A program made the translations under genes and the position numbers. The notes beneath the pieces are model-generated. The model was not told the DNA's origin. It ran no database searches and worked only from the letters and a program-made list of their open reading frames with translations. Shown piece after piece: positions 10,450 to 20,960 of a DNA stretch of 64,000 nt (positions are counted from its first letter, which is position 1; the number at the start of each line of letters is the position of its first letter). Where the stretch lies: contig NC_057862.1 of the NCBI RefSeq assembly GCF_019393635.1, positions 679,940,314 to 680,004,313 of the forward strand, read 5' to 3'. The stretch is from Dromiciops gliroides. Its lineage: Eukaryota > Chordata > Mammalia > Microbiotheria > Microbiotheriidae.

Positions 10450-10760
10450 CCCATTCCACAGAATTTTTTCTGAATTATTTTATTATTTTCACAGATGTTA
10501 CCATATATTTCTCCTTGTCCTTACCCTTTCCTGCCTTTGCACTGAAGTCACCACGCACAGGGTCCTATTTACTTCTTTGTGGAATTTCTTGACCACTCAT
10601 CCACATCCATCAGTGCCAACGTGTGCAAACTAAAGTTATTTTCATGCATTTCTTTCTTCTTTTGTTGCAAATACTTTTCATTAGTACCATAATATATGTT
10701 GATTACATGTTCCATGAAACAGTGATGGTGACCTCAGGTGGGCAGCTCCTCCTGTCTTTG
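10450..10760 (-). mobile_element. Possible decayed non-LTR retrotransposon endonuclease segment
   Basis: On the minus strand 10534-10560 reads as a GDFSAK peptide, resembling the GDFNAK motif of RTE-type LINE endonucleases. Surrounding frames are broken by stops and I could not align more than this motif by eye. It may be chance. Confidence 0.25.
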
Positions 10761-12170
10761 TTTCTCTAAGGTAGATTCATGAGCCATCCTTCCGTCTAGA
10801 AGCAATTTTCTTTTGCTGGCTTTGTTGTGTCAAGAATGTCGCAACTGTGTAATTTAAAATTCTAAATGTGGGTTCTAATCTGTCCCTTTTTTTTAAGGGT
10901 TTATTGAAAGATAGTAAGAGAAAGATTGAGAAGAGATTTCTTATAATCTGTCAATCCTAGCCTCCCTAATCTCCTACTTCTGAAGTTCCCTGCCACGATG
11001 CCAATGTCTCACAGCCAAAGAGGAAGCACAGTCCCACCAGCCTCCGCTTCCTCCTTCATGTTCCCCTTCCAGAAATGGGAGGCTCCTCAAGTTGATTGAC
11101 TGGTAGCCTTGATAGACAGCACCCACGAGCAAACATCACTTCCTGACACCAAGGACCTTGACCACATGGCTTGCCCTCAGAGGCCTTCTCCTCATGGCGG
11201 AGCTTTTCTACAGTAAGTCTCCAGCAGGTGGCATTATTCCAATCATTACACAACTTATATTATTAAGTTCCTCTAGCAATGCATCCCCTTTTTGGTCATT
11301 GGCAAGGACCCCTCACTTAAAATACCTGCAGTCAAATGGAAGTTCATCAATAGTCTATTCTTGCCAAGTTCTGTTCTCCCCCTTCTGCAACTCTCCCCGA
11401 GTGGGAAGGGGCTTCAGAGGACTTAGGGCTATTTGCTACTTTGTTTCAGGGGTTACCATGGCAAAAAAATGTCTATTACCAGGAAGCCAGATGGGTAGTG
11501 AGGTGCCTTGTCAGTAATTGGTTAGACTAGGCTAAGAAAATAGACTCGGACTGTTGCTAGGGCCATCCTTGGAGTCTTTCCAACATGGAAGGCCCTGTCT
11601 AAGCCTGTGGGACACAGCTGTAGCCCTCAATAACCCAGGGTCACTTCAGTGCCACAGTGGAACATTTGAATTAAACTTTGTGGAAAAAGAAATGAAAGAG
11701 GCCAAATATATATAAATTATCCAGGAGTTTCACACCCCTATATCATGAATACTTTAAAAAAATAATTGGTAGGCACTAAGCATAATGAGTACCAAATAAA
11801 ACTCTAAAGAATAGCATTGACTATTGTAATAGACAGGAAAAAACTTGTTACCAGTGTGGGAGCTATCTCTGAGTCAGCTATTTGTGTAGAGTTAGAGCTA
11901 AAATCAGAATTAATAATAAAAAAAATGAGAAACAGATAATGATGTAAAATTAAAATGATTTAACCTTGAATCTTTTCAATACGTTATTGAAAATTTAAGT
12001 ATGGGAAATGGACAAGAGAAATGATATTGACACCAAGTATAAAAAATTCACTCAGAATTTTAATTGATGTAAATTAATTTCCACAACAAGGCTACAAAAA
12101 AAAAAAAAGCCCAGAAAGTACCTTAATGACCAAACATCTAACTTACTTGTCCAGACTGAGAGAGATGACT
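10761..12170. other. Non-repetitive intergenic stretch
   Basis: Mostly unique sequence, A/T-rich from about 11690. The longest open frame, 11158-11517 (+, 119 codons), has no recognisable family and no splice or initiation context that would support a gene. A CTCF-like site lies inside it. Confidence 0.45.
11221..11233 (+). promoter_or_regulatory. Consensus CTCF core motif
   Basis: CCAGCAGGTGGCA fits the CTCF core CCASYAGRKGGCR at every position. It lies in unique sequence about 46 kb upstream of SLC25A37. Occupancy is not known. Confidence 0.45.
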
Positions 12171-12175
12171 GCCCA

Positions 12176-12388
12176 AAGGCTGCAGTTGGTGGTGTAGTGG
12201 ATAGATCACTGGGCCTCAAGTCAGGAAGACGTGAGTTCAAATTTGGCCTCAGATACTAGCTATGTGACCTTGGACAAGTCACTTAACTTCTGCCTCAGTT
12301 TCCTTATTTGTAGAATGAGTATAGTATTTACACCAACATCCTAGGGATGTTGTAAGGATCCTATGAGATAATACTTGTAAAGCACTGG
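12176..12388 (+). mobile_element. THER/MIR-type CORE-SINE
   Basis: TGGTGTAGTGGATAGATCACTGGGCCTC head, GTTCAAATTTGGCCTCAG, then GATGTTGTAAGGATCCTATGAGATAATACTTGTAAAGCACTGG. Confidence 0.8.
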
Positions 12389-12600
12389 ACTTGGAATCAG
12401 GAAGACTCATCTTCTGGGCCTCAGACATTTACTAGCTGTGTGACCCTTGGCAAGTCACTTAACGCTGTTTGCCTCAGTTTTCTTATCTGTAAAGTGAACT
12501 GGAGAAGGAAATGGCAAACCACTCCAGTATCTATATCAAGAAAACCCCAAATGGGGTCATGAAGAGTTTTAAGAGACTGAAAGAACTCAACAACAACAAA
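12389..12600 (+). mobile_element. MAR1-like CORE-SINE, head truncated
   Basis: Joined directly to the preceding SINE. GGCCTCAGACATTTACTAGCTGTG, GAACTGGAGAAGGAAATGGCAAACCACTCC, CAAATGGGGTCATGAAGAG, AACTCAACAACAAC. Confidence 0.85.
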
Positions 12601-12643
12601 ATAGTTTCTAGGGAAGGCAGGATCACGGAGGATGGGTTTATTA

Positions 12644-12910
12644 GCAGCTAGGGGGCTCAGTGAATAGAGAACTGACCCTGGAGTCAGGAGGACCCAAGTT
12701 AAAATTCAGCCTCAGATACTAGTAGCCCTATGACCCTGGATACGTCATTTCACTGCTGTCTGCCTCAGTTTCCTGAAATGAAAAATGGGGATGTTTGTAG
12801 TACTTACCTCATCGAGTTCTTGTGAAAAGAAAATGAGATAATATTTGTAAAAAGTGCTTAGCACAGTATCTGGCACATGTAGGAGGCACTATATAAATCT
12901 TTATTCCCTT
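12644..12910 (+). mobile_element. THER/MIR-type CORE-SINE
   Basis: GCAGCTAGGGGGCTCAGTGAATAGAG head, core, GAGATAATATTTGTAAAAAGTGCTTAGCACAGTATCTGGCACATG end. Confidence 0.8.
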
Positions 12911-13180
12911 CCTCTGCCCAAAGCATTACTAAGTTAGAATGTGAACTTGTCTGGAAAATCTTACAGAGAAGCAGATGATGATGGGCAATTATGAGCGGTG
13001 TCATCTTATAAAGCAGAGGAAGGCAGTGGAGGCTAAACCAGTCCAAAGCATTCTTGGCAAGCCCTCCAACTGAGCAAAACCATCCTCAAGGATGAAAATG
13101 GAAGAACTACTCCAAAGAGAAGGAAATGGAATGGCGGACAAAATCCATTCCAACCATGTGTTACACAATCCCAAATGATA

Positions 13181-13278
13181 GCTGGGGGTGTCCCAGAAAT
13201 CTTAATGAACTTTCAGATTTAATCATTTCAAAAGGCTATTTTAAGTTTGAGAGAGACTAAGACTTTTGCGACACCCTG
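13181..13278. mobile_element. 98-bp mariner-like MITE
   Basis: Terminal inverted repeats read GGTGTCCCAGAAATCTTA on the left and, as the reverse complement of the right end, GGTGTCGCAAAAGTCTTA. The element sits between TA dinucleotides at 13179-13180 and 13279-13280, the mariner/Tc1 target. Too short to encode a transposase. Confidence 0.75.
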
Positions 13279-13289
13279 TATTGTGTTTT

Positions 13290-13505
13290 AAGGCACTTCT
13301 GCCTACATTGCCTCGTTGATCCTCACAATAACTCCATGAGGGAGGCAGTAGAAGTAATATTTTCCCCATTTTACAGATGGGAAAACTGAGGCAAGTAGAG
13401 GTTAAGTGACTTTCCCAAGGTCACATAGGAAGTGTCTGAGGCTGGATTTGAACTTAGGACTTCCTGATTCTGACTGCAACCATCACACCACACTGCCTCT
13501 GAGAG
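13290..13505 (-). mobile_element. THER/MIR-type CORE-SINE
   Basis: TCCTCACAATAACTCCATGAGGGAGG, CCCCATTTTACAGATGGGAAAACTGAGG, AAGGTCACATAGG, GGATTTGAACTTAGGACTTCC in reverse order. Confidence 0.8.
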
Positions 13506-14615
13506 ACCTCTTTCTCCTCTGGTGCAGAGAGGAAGTGAGCAGTCCATGGCAAAGCATAGGCATGGGTTGAGGTGTGAAGGGAATAGAGGAGGTGAGGAGG
13601 GGCCGGGGAGGGGGCTGGTCTGTACAAAGGTCTGGGGGTGGAAGGAAATCAAATGGGTCGATATAGCAGGAGAACATGACAAAGACCAAGGTGTAATGAT
13701 CTGTAAAGGTAACTAGGAGCTAAGTCATGAAGGGTTTCATCCTGCCAGGAAATTACCTACCAAAGTGCAAGTTGTTTTGCAGGCTGCCAGGATGTCCTTC
13801 AAGGCAGCACTTCGAGCCTCCCAGAGTCCAGCCCGATTGACCATAAAGACAAGCATTCTGTCTCCTTCTCCTTCTGACTAGACCAGGAATGGTGCCAGCG
13901 TCTGAAGGGGTGAGATCCTGCCAAGCGCCTCCCTTCCCATGGGGCATCGCTGAACTGGGAGGCTATTTCCTTCCAAGCAGGGTTGGAAGCAGCAGGGCCC
14001 TGCCCAGACAAGTTGGCCTAAATCGGTGGGAGAGAAAGACCCAAGTACTCCACCTTCCTCAAGGAGTCTCAGGGAAGGTATGTACACACATTCCTCAGAT
14101 CCCCATAGCCACCACTGGGGGAAGGGAAGAACCCTTAGGACAGTTTTCATCCCATCTGCTCCCTGAGGTACAAGAACTCTGCCCTGCAGAAGATTACAGT
14201 TATCAGCCCTGCCGAAAGCAAGAACTTGGGCCTCTTGACCACCACAATTTGGAGATCAGAGGGTCTCTGCCCAAGGCTACACACTTACCATTAGTTTTGT
14301 TCCAATGCCTTTGATTCCAAGTAAAGTGCTCCTTTTTTGTACATTCAGCTTTAATTTTTCCTTATTCAATGATTTACTTAAAAAAAATAACGGAATGTGA
14401 ATCATAAATTTGACAAGCCCCTCCCCAGTTAAATATATTTTCAGACGTGACAAGAACATCAATACAATTAATTAAACTTGCTTCTTAACAGTTCATGCTT
14501 TGATTATTTTCCTTAGATAAAATCTCATAACTCACCAATCTCTAAATCTCCATCAAGATCCTATTTATTGATTTCCACTCATTTCCTCTCTTATAGGGTC
14601 ACCGTGTTGTTGTGG
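13506..14615. other. Non-repetitive intergenic stretch
   Basis: Several overlapping open frames (for example 13889-14314 +, 141 codons) with no recognisable protein. 14290-14600 is A/T-rich, free of repeats I recognise, and holds an AGATAA site at 14515-14520. Confidence 0.4.
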
Positions 14616-14619
14616 TTAT

Positions 14620-14705
14620 AGGGGTTGATGGGAGGATAAATGAGATGATATTTGTAAAGTGCTTTGCAAACCTTAAAGTGGTATGGAAATGTTAGCTGTT
14701 CTCCT
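14620..14705 (+). mobile_element. THER-type SINE 3' end
   Basis: AAATGAGATGATATTTGTAAAGTGCTTTGCAAACCTTAAAG, the 3' part only. Confidence 0.7.
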
Positions 14706-15529
14706 CATTGTCATCACACCACTGCCAACATCATCACGTTAATACACCCCAGTCCTCCAAGGGCTTTGTGATCTCATGCCCATTGGGAATCCTTCCAATG
14801 ATGGGGAATGGGATGCTTCCATGCCTGCTTATTACATGTGAGTCCCCTCCATCCAGCTGAGGTGGTAGAGAAATTCTTTGGGTTCTCCCAACATTGTGAA
14901 GATTTCGGCAGAGCAGCAGAACTGCCCTTTAATCCTCTCTCACTCTGGATTCTACACATGGAAACCCATACACAAGTGTACTCATAATGTACTGAGCTAC
15001 TCCCCTCTTATTGGAGATATTGATTGCATCCAGGTTTTTCCAATGATCTGTCATTCTGCTATGAAAATCTTTGCGCTGACAGTGGGTTGGGGGTATTCCT
15101 GGTGATAAGACTTTGTTTCCCCTTCTGAAAAAGCTCTTTTTTGTATCCCCTGACCACTTATTTGCTTTGGCCTGGGACAATGCTCTGTCCCTTTTTCCCC
15201 GTTTTGCTTCCAAGCTTCACCCATTGGATGGCCTCCCACCCTGAGGCAGGAGCTCCCCAGGATGTCTCCAGACAGCCAAAAAGCCTCTTCAAAGGGGCAT
15301 TGAAGGCAGAAGGAGCCCTGGATGCCACATGGAGAATGAGAGACATTTCGGGACGAATTCAATGTTTGGACATTTCGAATTTGTTTTTCTTGGTTAAGCA
15401 TATTTATTAAAAGGGTTTGGTTTTTCTTTTTTTCATTTGGGTGGTGGTGGTAGTGGTGATGGGATGGAATGGGAAGGGATGAAAACAAACTCTTGTTAAT
15501 TGAACCAAAATTTTAATTAAAAAATAAAA
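14706..15529. other. Non-repetitive intergenic stretch
   Basis: Overlapping open frames on both strands (the longest is 145 codons, minus strand, 15051-15488) carry low-information peptides and no recognisable domain. No repeat identified. Confidence 0.4.
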
Positions 15530-15660
15530 TAAAGAGGCCGGGTCTCTTAGACGTGGATTCAGAAGACCTTGGTTCAAATCTTGGCTCCTGTGTGACCTTG
15601 AATAAGTCATTTAATTGCTTTAGGCCTCAATTTCTTTACCGGTAAGATGGGGCTAAATTA
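15530..15660 (+). mobile_element. MIR-type CORE-SINE
   Basis: GGTTCAAATCTTGGCTCCTGTGTGACCTTGAATAAGTCATTTAATTGC followed by TTTCTTTACCGGTAAGATGGGG. Confidence 0.7.
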
Positions 15661-15682
15661 TGATTTAGTATTAACTATTATT

Positions 15683-15836
15683 TTAATTTTTTTATTTTTT
15701 AGTGAGGCAATTGGGGTTAAGTGACTTGCCCAGGGTCACACAGCTAGTAAGTGTTACGTGTCTGAGGCCGGATTTGAACTCAGGTACTCCTGACTCCAGG
15801 GCTAGTGCTCTATCCACTGCGCCATCTAGCTGCCCC
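15683..15836 (-). mobile_element. Short CORE-SINE with 17-bp TSD
   Basis: Reverse copy ending in CTGCGCCATCTAGCTGCCCC. Perfect TSDs TAGTATTAACTATTATT at 15666-15682 and 15837-15853. Confidence 0.95.
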
Positions 15837-15866
15837 TAGTATTAACTATTATTAATTATTATAATA

Positions 15867-16112
15867 GGGCAGTTAGGTGGTACCATAGTGCACAGAACAC
15901 CAGGTCCAGAGTCAGGATTACTCTTCCTGAGTTCAAATCTGGCCCCAGATACTTACCAGCTATGTGACTCTGAGCAAGTCATTTAACCCTGTTCGCCTCA
16001 GTTCCCTCATCTGTAAAATGAGCTGGTGTAGGAAATGGCAAATGAGTCCAGTATCTTTGCAAAGAAAACCCCATATGGGGTCACTAAGAGTCAGACATGA
16101 CTCAACAACACA
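15867..16112 (+). mobile_element. MAR1-like CORE-SINE, near full length
   Basis: GGGCAGTTAGGTGGTACCATAGTGCACAGAACACC head, core, GAGCTGGTGTAGGAAATGGC, GGGTCACTAAGAGTCAGACATGACTCAACAACAC end. Confidence 0.9.
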
Positions 16113-16199
16113 TTATTTTAAGTATTAGCATGCACAACCTGCCTCATGGGATTGTTGCAAAGAAAGCATTTCATAAGCCCTAAAGAGTCCCATAAGTAT

Positions 16200-17055
16200 G
16201 TTATTAATGACTCCTGGTTCTTCTACCTGTCTGACCTCTGGGTCAGACCCATGACCTCATCCAGGTAACAATCATTAACCATGGATGTCCCTTAAGGCTC
16301 TCCTCTCCCTCACTATTATTTCACTGGGTGATCTCAGCAGCTCCCAAGAATTCAATTATCATCTCTAAGCAGGTGATTCTCAGAGCTATTTATCCGGCCC
16401 TGACCTCTAGTCTCACATTTCCAACTGTTGCTCAATGGATATTTTGAACTGGATGTCTTGTTAGACAAGGTCAACTCAACGTGTCTTCCCCTCTTAACGC
16501 CTCTTCTCTTCCCATTTTTCCTCTTACTGTAGTGAGTACCACCGTCGTCCCATTCTCCTGGGCTCCTAATGTAGGAATCATTCTGACTCCTCACTGTCTC
16601 TCACCCTCCCTATCCAAGATGGCGCCATGGTCTGTTGATTTCACCTCTGCAGTTTCTCTCAAACATGCCCTCCTTCTCTCTTCTGACACTGCCTCTCCTC
16701 ACACCTGGTCCATCACAGTAGCTTTCTGGTTGGTCTCCCCAATTCCAGGCCATTCACCACTCAATTGTCTAATTGATCTTCCCCAAATCCAAGACAGTCC
16801 TTCAGAGAAGGGACTGAATTTGCGTTTCTATGTACCCTCAGCCCTTAGCACAGTGCTTGGCTCTTAGCAGGGCTCTGAAGCCCCCTTTTGGATTCATGTT
16901 GTGCCTGCTTTGTTTAGAATCAGATGCATATCTGTGCCGATTCCTCCTCTATCTCCCAAAAGAATGCAAGCTTCTGTTTTTGTCTCCTTATCCCCGGTGC
17001 CCATGGCAGGGCCTGCCATATAATAGGTTGATTTTAAATGCCTTTTGATGGAATG
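16200..17055 (+). mobile_element. L2 LINE fragment: reverse transcriptase to 3' tail
   Basis: CAGCTCCCAAGAATTCAATTATCATCTCTAAGCAGGTGATTCTCAG corresponds to the L2 reverse-transcriptase YADD region; the motif has decayed to AGD after a stop. GGAATCATTCTGACTCC and GTTGATTTCACCTCTGCAG follow, then a tail with GAATGCAAGCTTC and GCCATATAATAGG. Not functional. Confidence 0.65.
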
Positions 17056-17119
17056 ATTTTAATATTTTGTGGTTGCAGTACACCATCTGTTATTCCTTGT
17101 ATTTGCCACATGACTGAGT

Positions 17120-17620
17120 CATGGATAAAGCATTTCATGCCATTTCTCAGGTGACCTGGAGTCAGGAAGATCTGAGTTCAAATTCTGTCTTCCATACATA
17201 ATAGCTTATGACATTGGGAAAGTCACTAACCTCATCTGTAAAATGGGGATAATAATAGTACCTGCCCCCAAGGTTGGGCAGCTAGAAGGCACAGTGGATG
17301 GAGTACCAGGCTTGAAGCTAGGAAGATTCATCTTTGTGCATTCAAATCTGGCCTCAGAAACTTCCAAGCTGTGTATCCTTGGGCAAGTCATTTAACCTTT
17401 CTGCCTCTGTTTGCTCATCTGTAAAATGAGCTGGAGAAGGACATGGCAAACCACTTAAGTATCTTTGACAAGAAAACCCCAAATGGGGTCACAAAAAGTC
17501 AGACACGACTGAACAACAACAACTCCCAGGGTTATTGTGAAGATAAAACGACATAATATTTGTAAAGTGCGTTGCAAACCTTAGAACACTATTAAAATGC
17601 TGGCTACTTGTTGTTATTCT
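17120..17620 (+). mobile_element. THER/MIR-type CORE-SINE split by a younger SINE
   Basis: Left part 17120-17267 ends in GGGGATAATAATAGTACCTG; right part 17524-17620 resumes with CCAGGGTTATTGTGAAGATAAAACGACATAATATTTG. Together they make one ordinary copy, interrupted at 17277-17522. Confidence 0.8.
17277..17522 (+). mobile_element. MAR1-like CORE-SINE nested in an older SINE
   Basis: GGGCAGCTAGAAGGCACAGTGG head, GAGCTGGAGAAGGACATGGC, GGGTCACAAAAAGTCAGACACGACTGAACAACAACAAC end. Imperfect flanking duplication CCCAAGGTT / CCCAGGGTT. Confidence 0.9.
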
Positions 17621-18099
17621 TATTCACAAGTCAGCATGGGCAAGGGGCTGTGGCTGATTTGTACCTCCTGCACTTCCCTCCATCACTCTTTGGGTCATCT
17701 GCAGTTCTGAGTGCTGTGAGATGGTCATGTTCAGGGAGTCTCGGGGGAAGCTCTGTGAGAAGGTGGGCTTTGATAGCAGCTTGAGATCCATGAAGGATCT
17801 CAGAACATTCTCCTCTTCCTCTGTGATTCTGAGCCCAACTCATGGGCCATAAGGTGCCATATATCCCATGGCTGAAGTCATTCTTTGCTCCCCCAGAGCA
17901 CTGTCTTCCTGAAACAAAGCAGCCAGAGAGTAAAGAGAAGATCGTCTCCATCCAGTTGGCCACATGAGATGCTCAAAGAGTTAAGTCCTTCTGCAAATGG
18001 TCTGTGGTCCAGGCAGCAAGGTGGAATAAAGTGCAGGTGGGGAAGAATGATGCTGGGGGAAAGGGGGAACAGGACATCTGGACAAGCTGCTCTGAGCAT
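17621..18099. other. Non-repetitive intergenic stretch
   Basis: No exon or repeat recognised. Open frames on the minus strand (17631-17963 and 17878-18114) have no family resemblance. Confidence 0.4.
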
Positions 18100-18308
18100 T
18101 ATAGCAGCTAGCATTTATATAGCTCTTTAAAATCTGTAAAGCACTTTACAGATGGGAGGTAGGGGTGGCTATTATCCCCATTTTATAGTTGAGGAAACTG
18201 AGGCAGTGGTTAAGTGACTTGCCCAGGGTTTTACCACTAGCCAGTAAGGGACTGAGGCCAGATTTAAACTCTGGTCTTCCTGAGTCCAGGCCCAGCGCTC
18301 TCTCCACT
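18100..18308 (-). mobile_element. THER/MIR-type CORE-SINE
   Basis: GCATTTATATAGCTCTTTAAAATCTGTAAAGCAC, ATTATCCCCATTTTATAGTTGAGGAAACTGAGGC, GACTTGCCCAGGGTT, CCAGCGCTCTCTCCACTG. Confidence 0.85.
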
Positions 18309-18534
18309 GGGTCTCTCTCTTGATGGTCACACGGTATTGAAAGAAAATTAGATCCCAGGCTCCCCTGCTGCATATTTCCACCCAATGTCAACTTGGGGTT
18401 CACCATTTTCGCAGTTCCTCTAACATTTTCCCCACTCTTTCCTGAATACACTCACTCACTTATCCCCTCTCTGATTCATTCTCCAGTCACTTATTCCAAG
18501 CTCCTTCTTCCTTCTCACTTCTCTTGCTCAACCA

Positions 18535-18720
18535 CTGAAATTATGGCAATGTGGGAAAAGGCCTGCTTTTAGTATGAGAAGAACTGCATTCCAATCCTAT
18601 CCTCTCTACCCCATGCACACCCTGTGTGACTTGAGCAAATCAGCTGGCTTCCCTGGGAGTTTCAATTTCTTCAGCTGTAAAATGAAGGGGTTGAAGAAGA
18701 AAGCCTCTGATATCCTCTCC
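18535..18720 (+). mobile_element. MIR-type SINE, strongly diverged
   Basis: CTGTGTGACTTGAGCAAATCAG then TTTCTTCAGCTGTAAAATGAAGGGGTTG. The flanks are poorly conserved. Confidence 0.55.
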
Positions 18721-18940
18721 ATCCAGGTATGCTGGTAGATGTTTAACAATCAGCTTTCAGGGGGAGTGGGAGGGGGAGGGAAGAGTACCTATGACACCCT
18801 TTTTCATTAAAAATCCATTAGTAAAAAAAATGCATTAGTAACATTCTCTCCATCACTTTGCAAATGCTCACAATGAACATTGAACAATCAGCTCTCTCTG
18901 GAGCTGGCTCTGGCTCTTTCTCAACAATTCTGCAATCTCA

Positions 18941-18942
<2 letters not shown>

Positions 18943-18984
<42 letters not shown>
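18943..18984. repeat. (CA)n microsatellite
   Basis: About 20 CA units ending in CACCCC. Confidence 0.95.
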
Positions 18985-19565
18985 CATTCTTATAAGGATT
19001 TTATAGAAATGAGATATAGACCCAGCAGTCTGAATTGGCTGATATTTTCCAAGTCAACATTTTTGGGAGGTAAAAGTACTATCTCTGATTTTTGTTTCTT
19101 TCTCTTATTCTCTGAGATATTTTGAAAATCAGACTGAGTGCTCTTATAGCTGAGTCACGTGCAACCTCGGTTTCTTCTATGTGGCTTAAGTTGTCTCCGC
19201 CTGTTCCTCCTTCTTGACTCTTTTTTCTTGGGGGTCATTGCTACTTCCTCATGGACTGAGGGTCCATGGCTGGTCTGGGACCTCCCTCAGAGTGGAGGCT
19301 CCCTTCAGCAATGGGATAAGGGGATCCAAGGGGCACAGGGAGAAGGCACCTGAAGGGTGGTGGCAGAGTTGGGAGAAGGAGGTGAGGAAGGGGCACATTC
19401 TCGGCACAAGAACTGTACTTTTTGGTTCATGTAGTAGAGCCGACTACAATGTTTTCACTATGCTACCCTCATTCCTTCCCCTCCTTCTTCCCCCATATCC
19501 TCCTTGTGGGTTACTCCCCACACACATACACAGTCTAACACATCATATGTTGAATGACAATGTGG
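18985..19565. other. Non-repetitive intergenic stretch
   Basis: No exon or repeat identified. An open frame at 19214-19645 (+, 143 codons) runs into a SINE and lacks family resemblance. Confidence 0.4.
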
Positions 19566-19569
19566 TCTC

Positions 19570-19810
19570 CTGGAAGAATCTGGAAATTGGAGCTGGGGGG
19601 AGGTCAGGGTTTGAATATCACCTTTCCCTCTTGCTAGCTGAGTGACCCTGGGCAAGCCTCTCCCCGTCACTACTGAACTTCGGTTTTCTCCTCTGTAAAG
19701 TGGGGGTAATTATACCAGTAACCAGCCAGGGTGTCTGGGAGGTTCCACTGAGATGAAATATTAAATGTTAAAGCACTTTGCAATCCTTACAACACGATAG
19801 AAACACGAGC
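19570..19810 (+). mobile_element. THER/MIR-type CORE-SINE
   Basis: GCTAGCTGAGTGACCCTGGGCAAG, TCCTCTGTAAAGTGGGGGTAATTATACC, AGCACTTTGCAATCCTTACAAC. Confidence 0.75.
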
Positions 19811-19829
19811 CAATTGGATATTCCTTCTC

Positions 19830-20005
19830 CAATGTTCTCATGTCATTTCCCTGCTCTGAAATGCAATCCCCTCCACTCCTCTCTCTGCCTTTCCAAATGC
19901 CAATCCAGCATGGAAGGCCACCCTCTTCCATGAAACCTTCCCTGATTACTCGGCCACAAAGCGATTTCTAATTCCTCTGAAGTCTTTTGGCACTTATAAT
20001 CTAAT
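19830..20005 (+). mobile_element. L2 LINE ORF2 C-terminal fragment
   Basis: CTGAAATGCAATCCCCTCCAC and CTTCCATGAAACCTTCCCTGATTACTC match the end of the L2 coding region. Heavily decayed. Confidence 0.6.
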
Positions 20006-20191
20006 GGGGGAGGCTGTGATGTCATATTAGACATTGTAGTGTTAGGATATTAGCTAGATGGCATTTATTACCTATGTGATTATTGTATGTGAATCAATAT
20101 ATGAAACAGGCATATGAATATGTGTCCATATGAGTAGATATATGGCATATATCTATATGTATGCACATGTGTATTTGTATAGACATATATA

Positions 20192-20414
20192 TTGTTGTGT
20201 TGTTTCAGTTGTGTCTAGCTCTTTGTGACCCCATTTGGGGTTTTCTTGGTAAAGATATTATTCCTTCTCCAGCTCACTTTACAGATAAGGAAACTGAGGT
20301 AAATGATGTTAAGTGACTTGGCCAGGGTCACATAGCTGGTAAGTGTCTGAGGTTGGATCTGAACTCAGGTCCTCCTGACTCCAGGACCAGCACTCTATCC
20401 ATTGTACCATCTAG

Positions 20415-20416
<2 letters not shown>
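20192..20416 (-). mobile_element. MAR1-like CORE-SINE
   Basis: TGTTGTTTCAGTTGTGTCTAGCTCTTTGTGACCCCATTTGGGG through CTCTATCCATTGTACCATCTAG. Its 5' end abuts the (CT)n tract. Confidence 0.9.
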
Positions 20417-20474
<58 letters not shown>

Positions 20475-20880
20475 CTCTCTCTCTCTTGCTCTCTCTCTCT
20501 TGCTCTCTCTCACTCTCTCTCTCTCTCTTGCTCTCTCTCTCTCTCTTGCTCTCTCTCTCTTGCTCTCTCTCTCTCTCTTGCTCTCGCTCTCTCTCTCTCT
20601 CTTGCTCTCTCTCTCTCTCTTGCTCTCTCTCTCTTTCTCTTGCTCTCGCTCTCTCTTTCTCTTGCTCTCGCTCTCTCTCTCTCTCTTGCTCTCTCTCTCT
20701 CTCTTGCTCTCTCTCTCTCTTGCTCTCTCTCTCTCTCTCTTGCTCTCTCTCTCTCTCGCTCTCTCTCTCTTGCGCTCTCTCTCTCTTGCTCTCTCTCTGT
20801 CGCTCTCTCTTGCTCTCTTTCTCTTGCTCTCTCTCGCTCTCTCTCTCTTGCTCCCGCTCTCACTCTCTCCTTCTCTCCCC
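20417..20880. repeat. (CT)n tract with regularly spaced TTG interruptions
   Basis: About 460 bases of CT dinucleotides. After a pure run of about 70 bases, TTGCTCTC or CGCTCTC interruptions recur every 10-24 bases. The long Ser/Leu frames on the + strand and Arg/Glu frames on the minus strand are artefacts of this repeat. Confidence 0.95.
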
Positions 20881-20883
20881 CCA

Positions 20884-20960
20884 CATGTTTATATATGTAT
20901 AGATGTATATGTGTGTATGTGTATTTATATGTGCGTATATGCATATACACGCATATTAGT
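20884..20960. repeat. (TATG)n-like microsatellite
   Basis: Degenerate ATGTATAT and TGTGTATG units following the CT tract. Confidence 0.8.
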
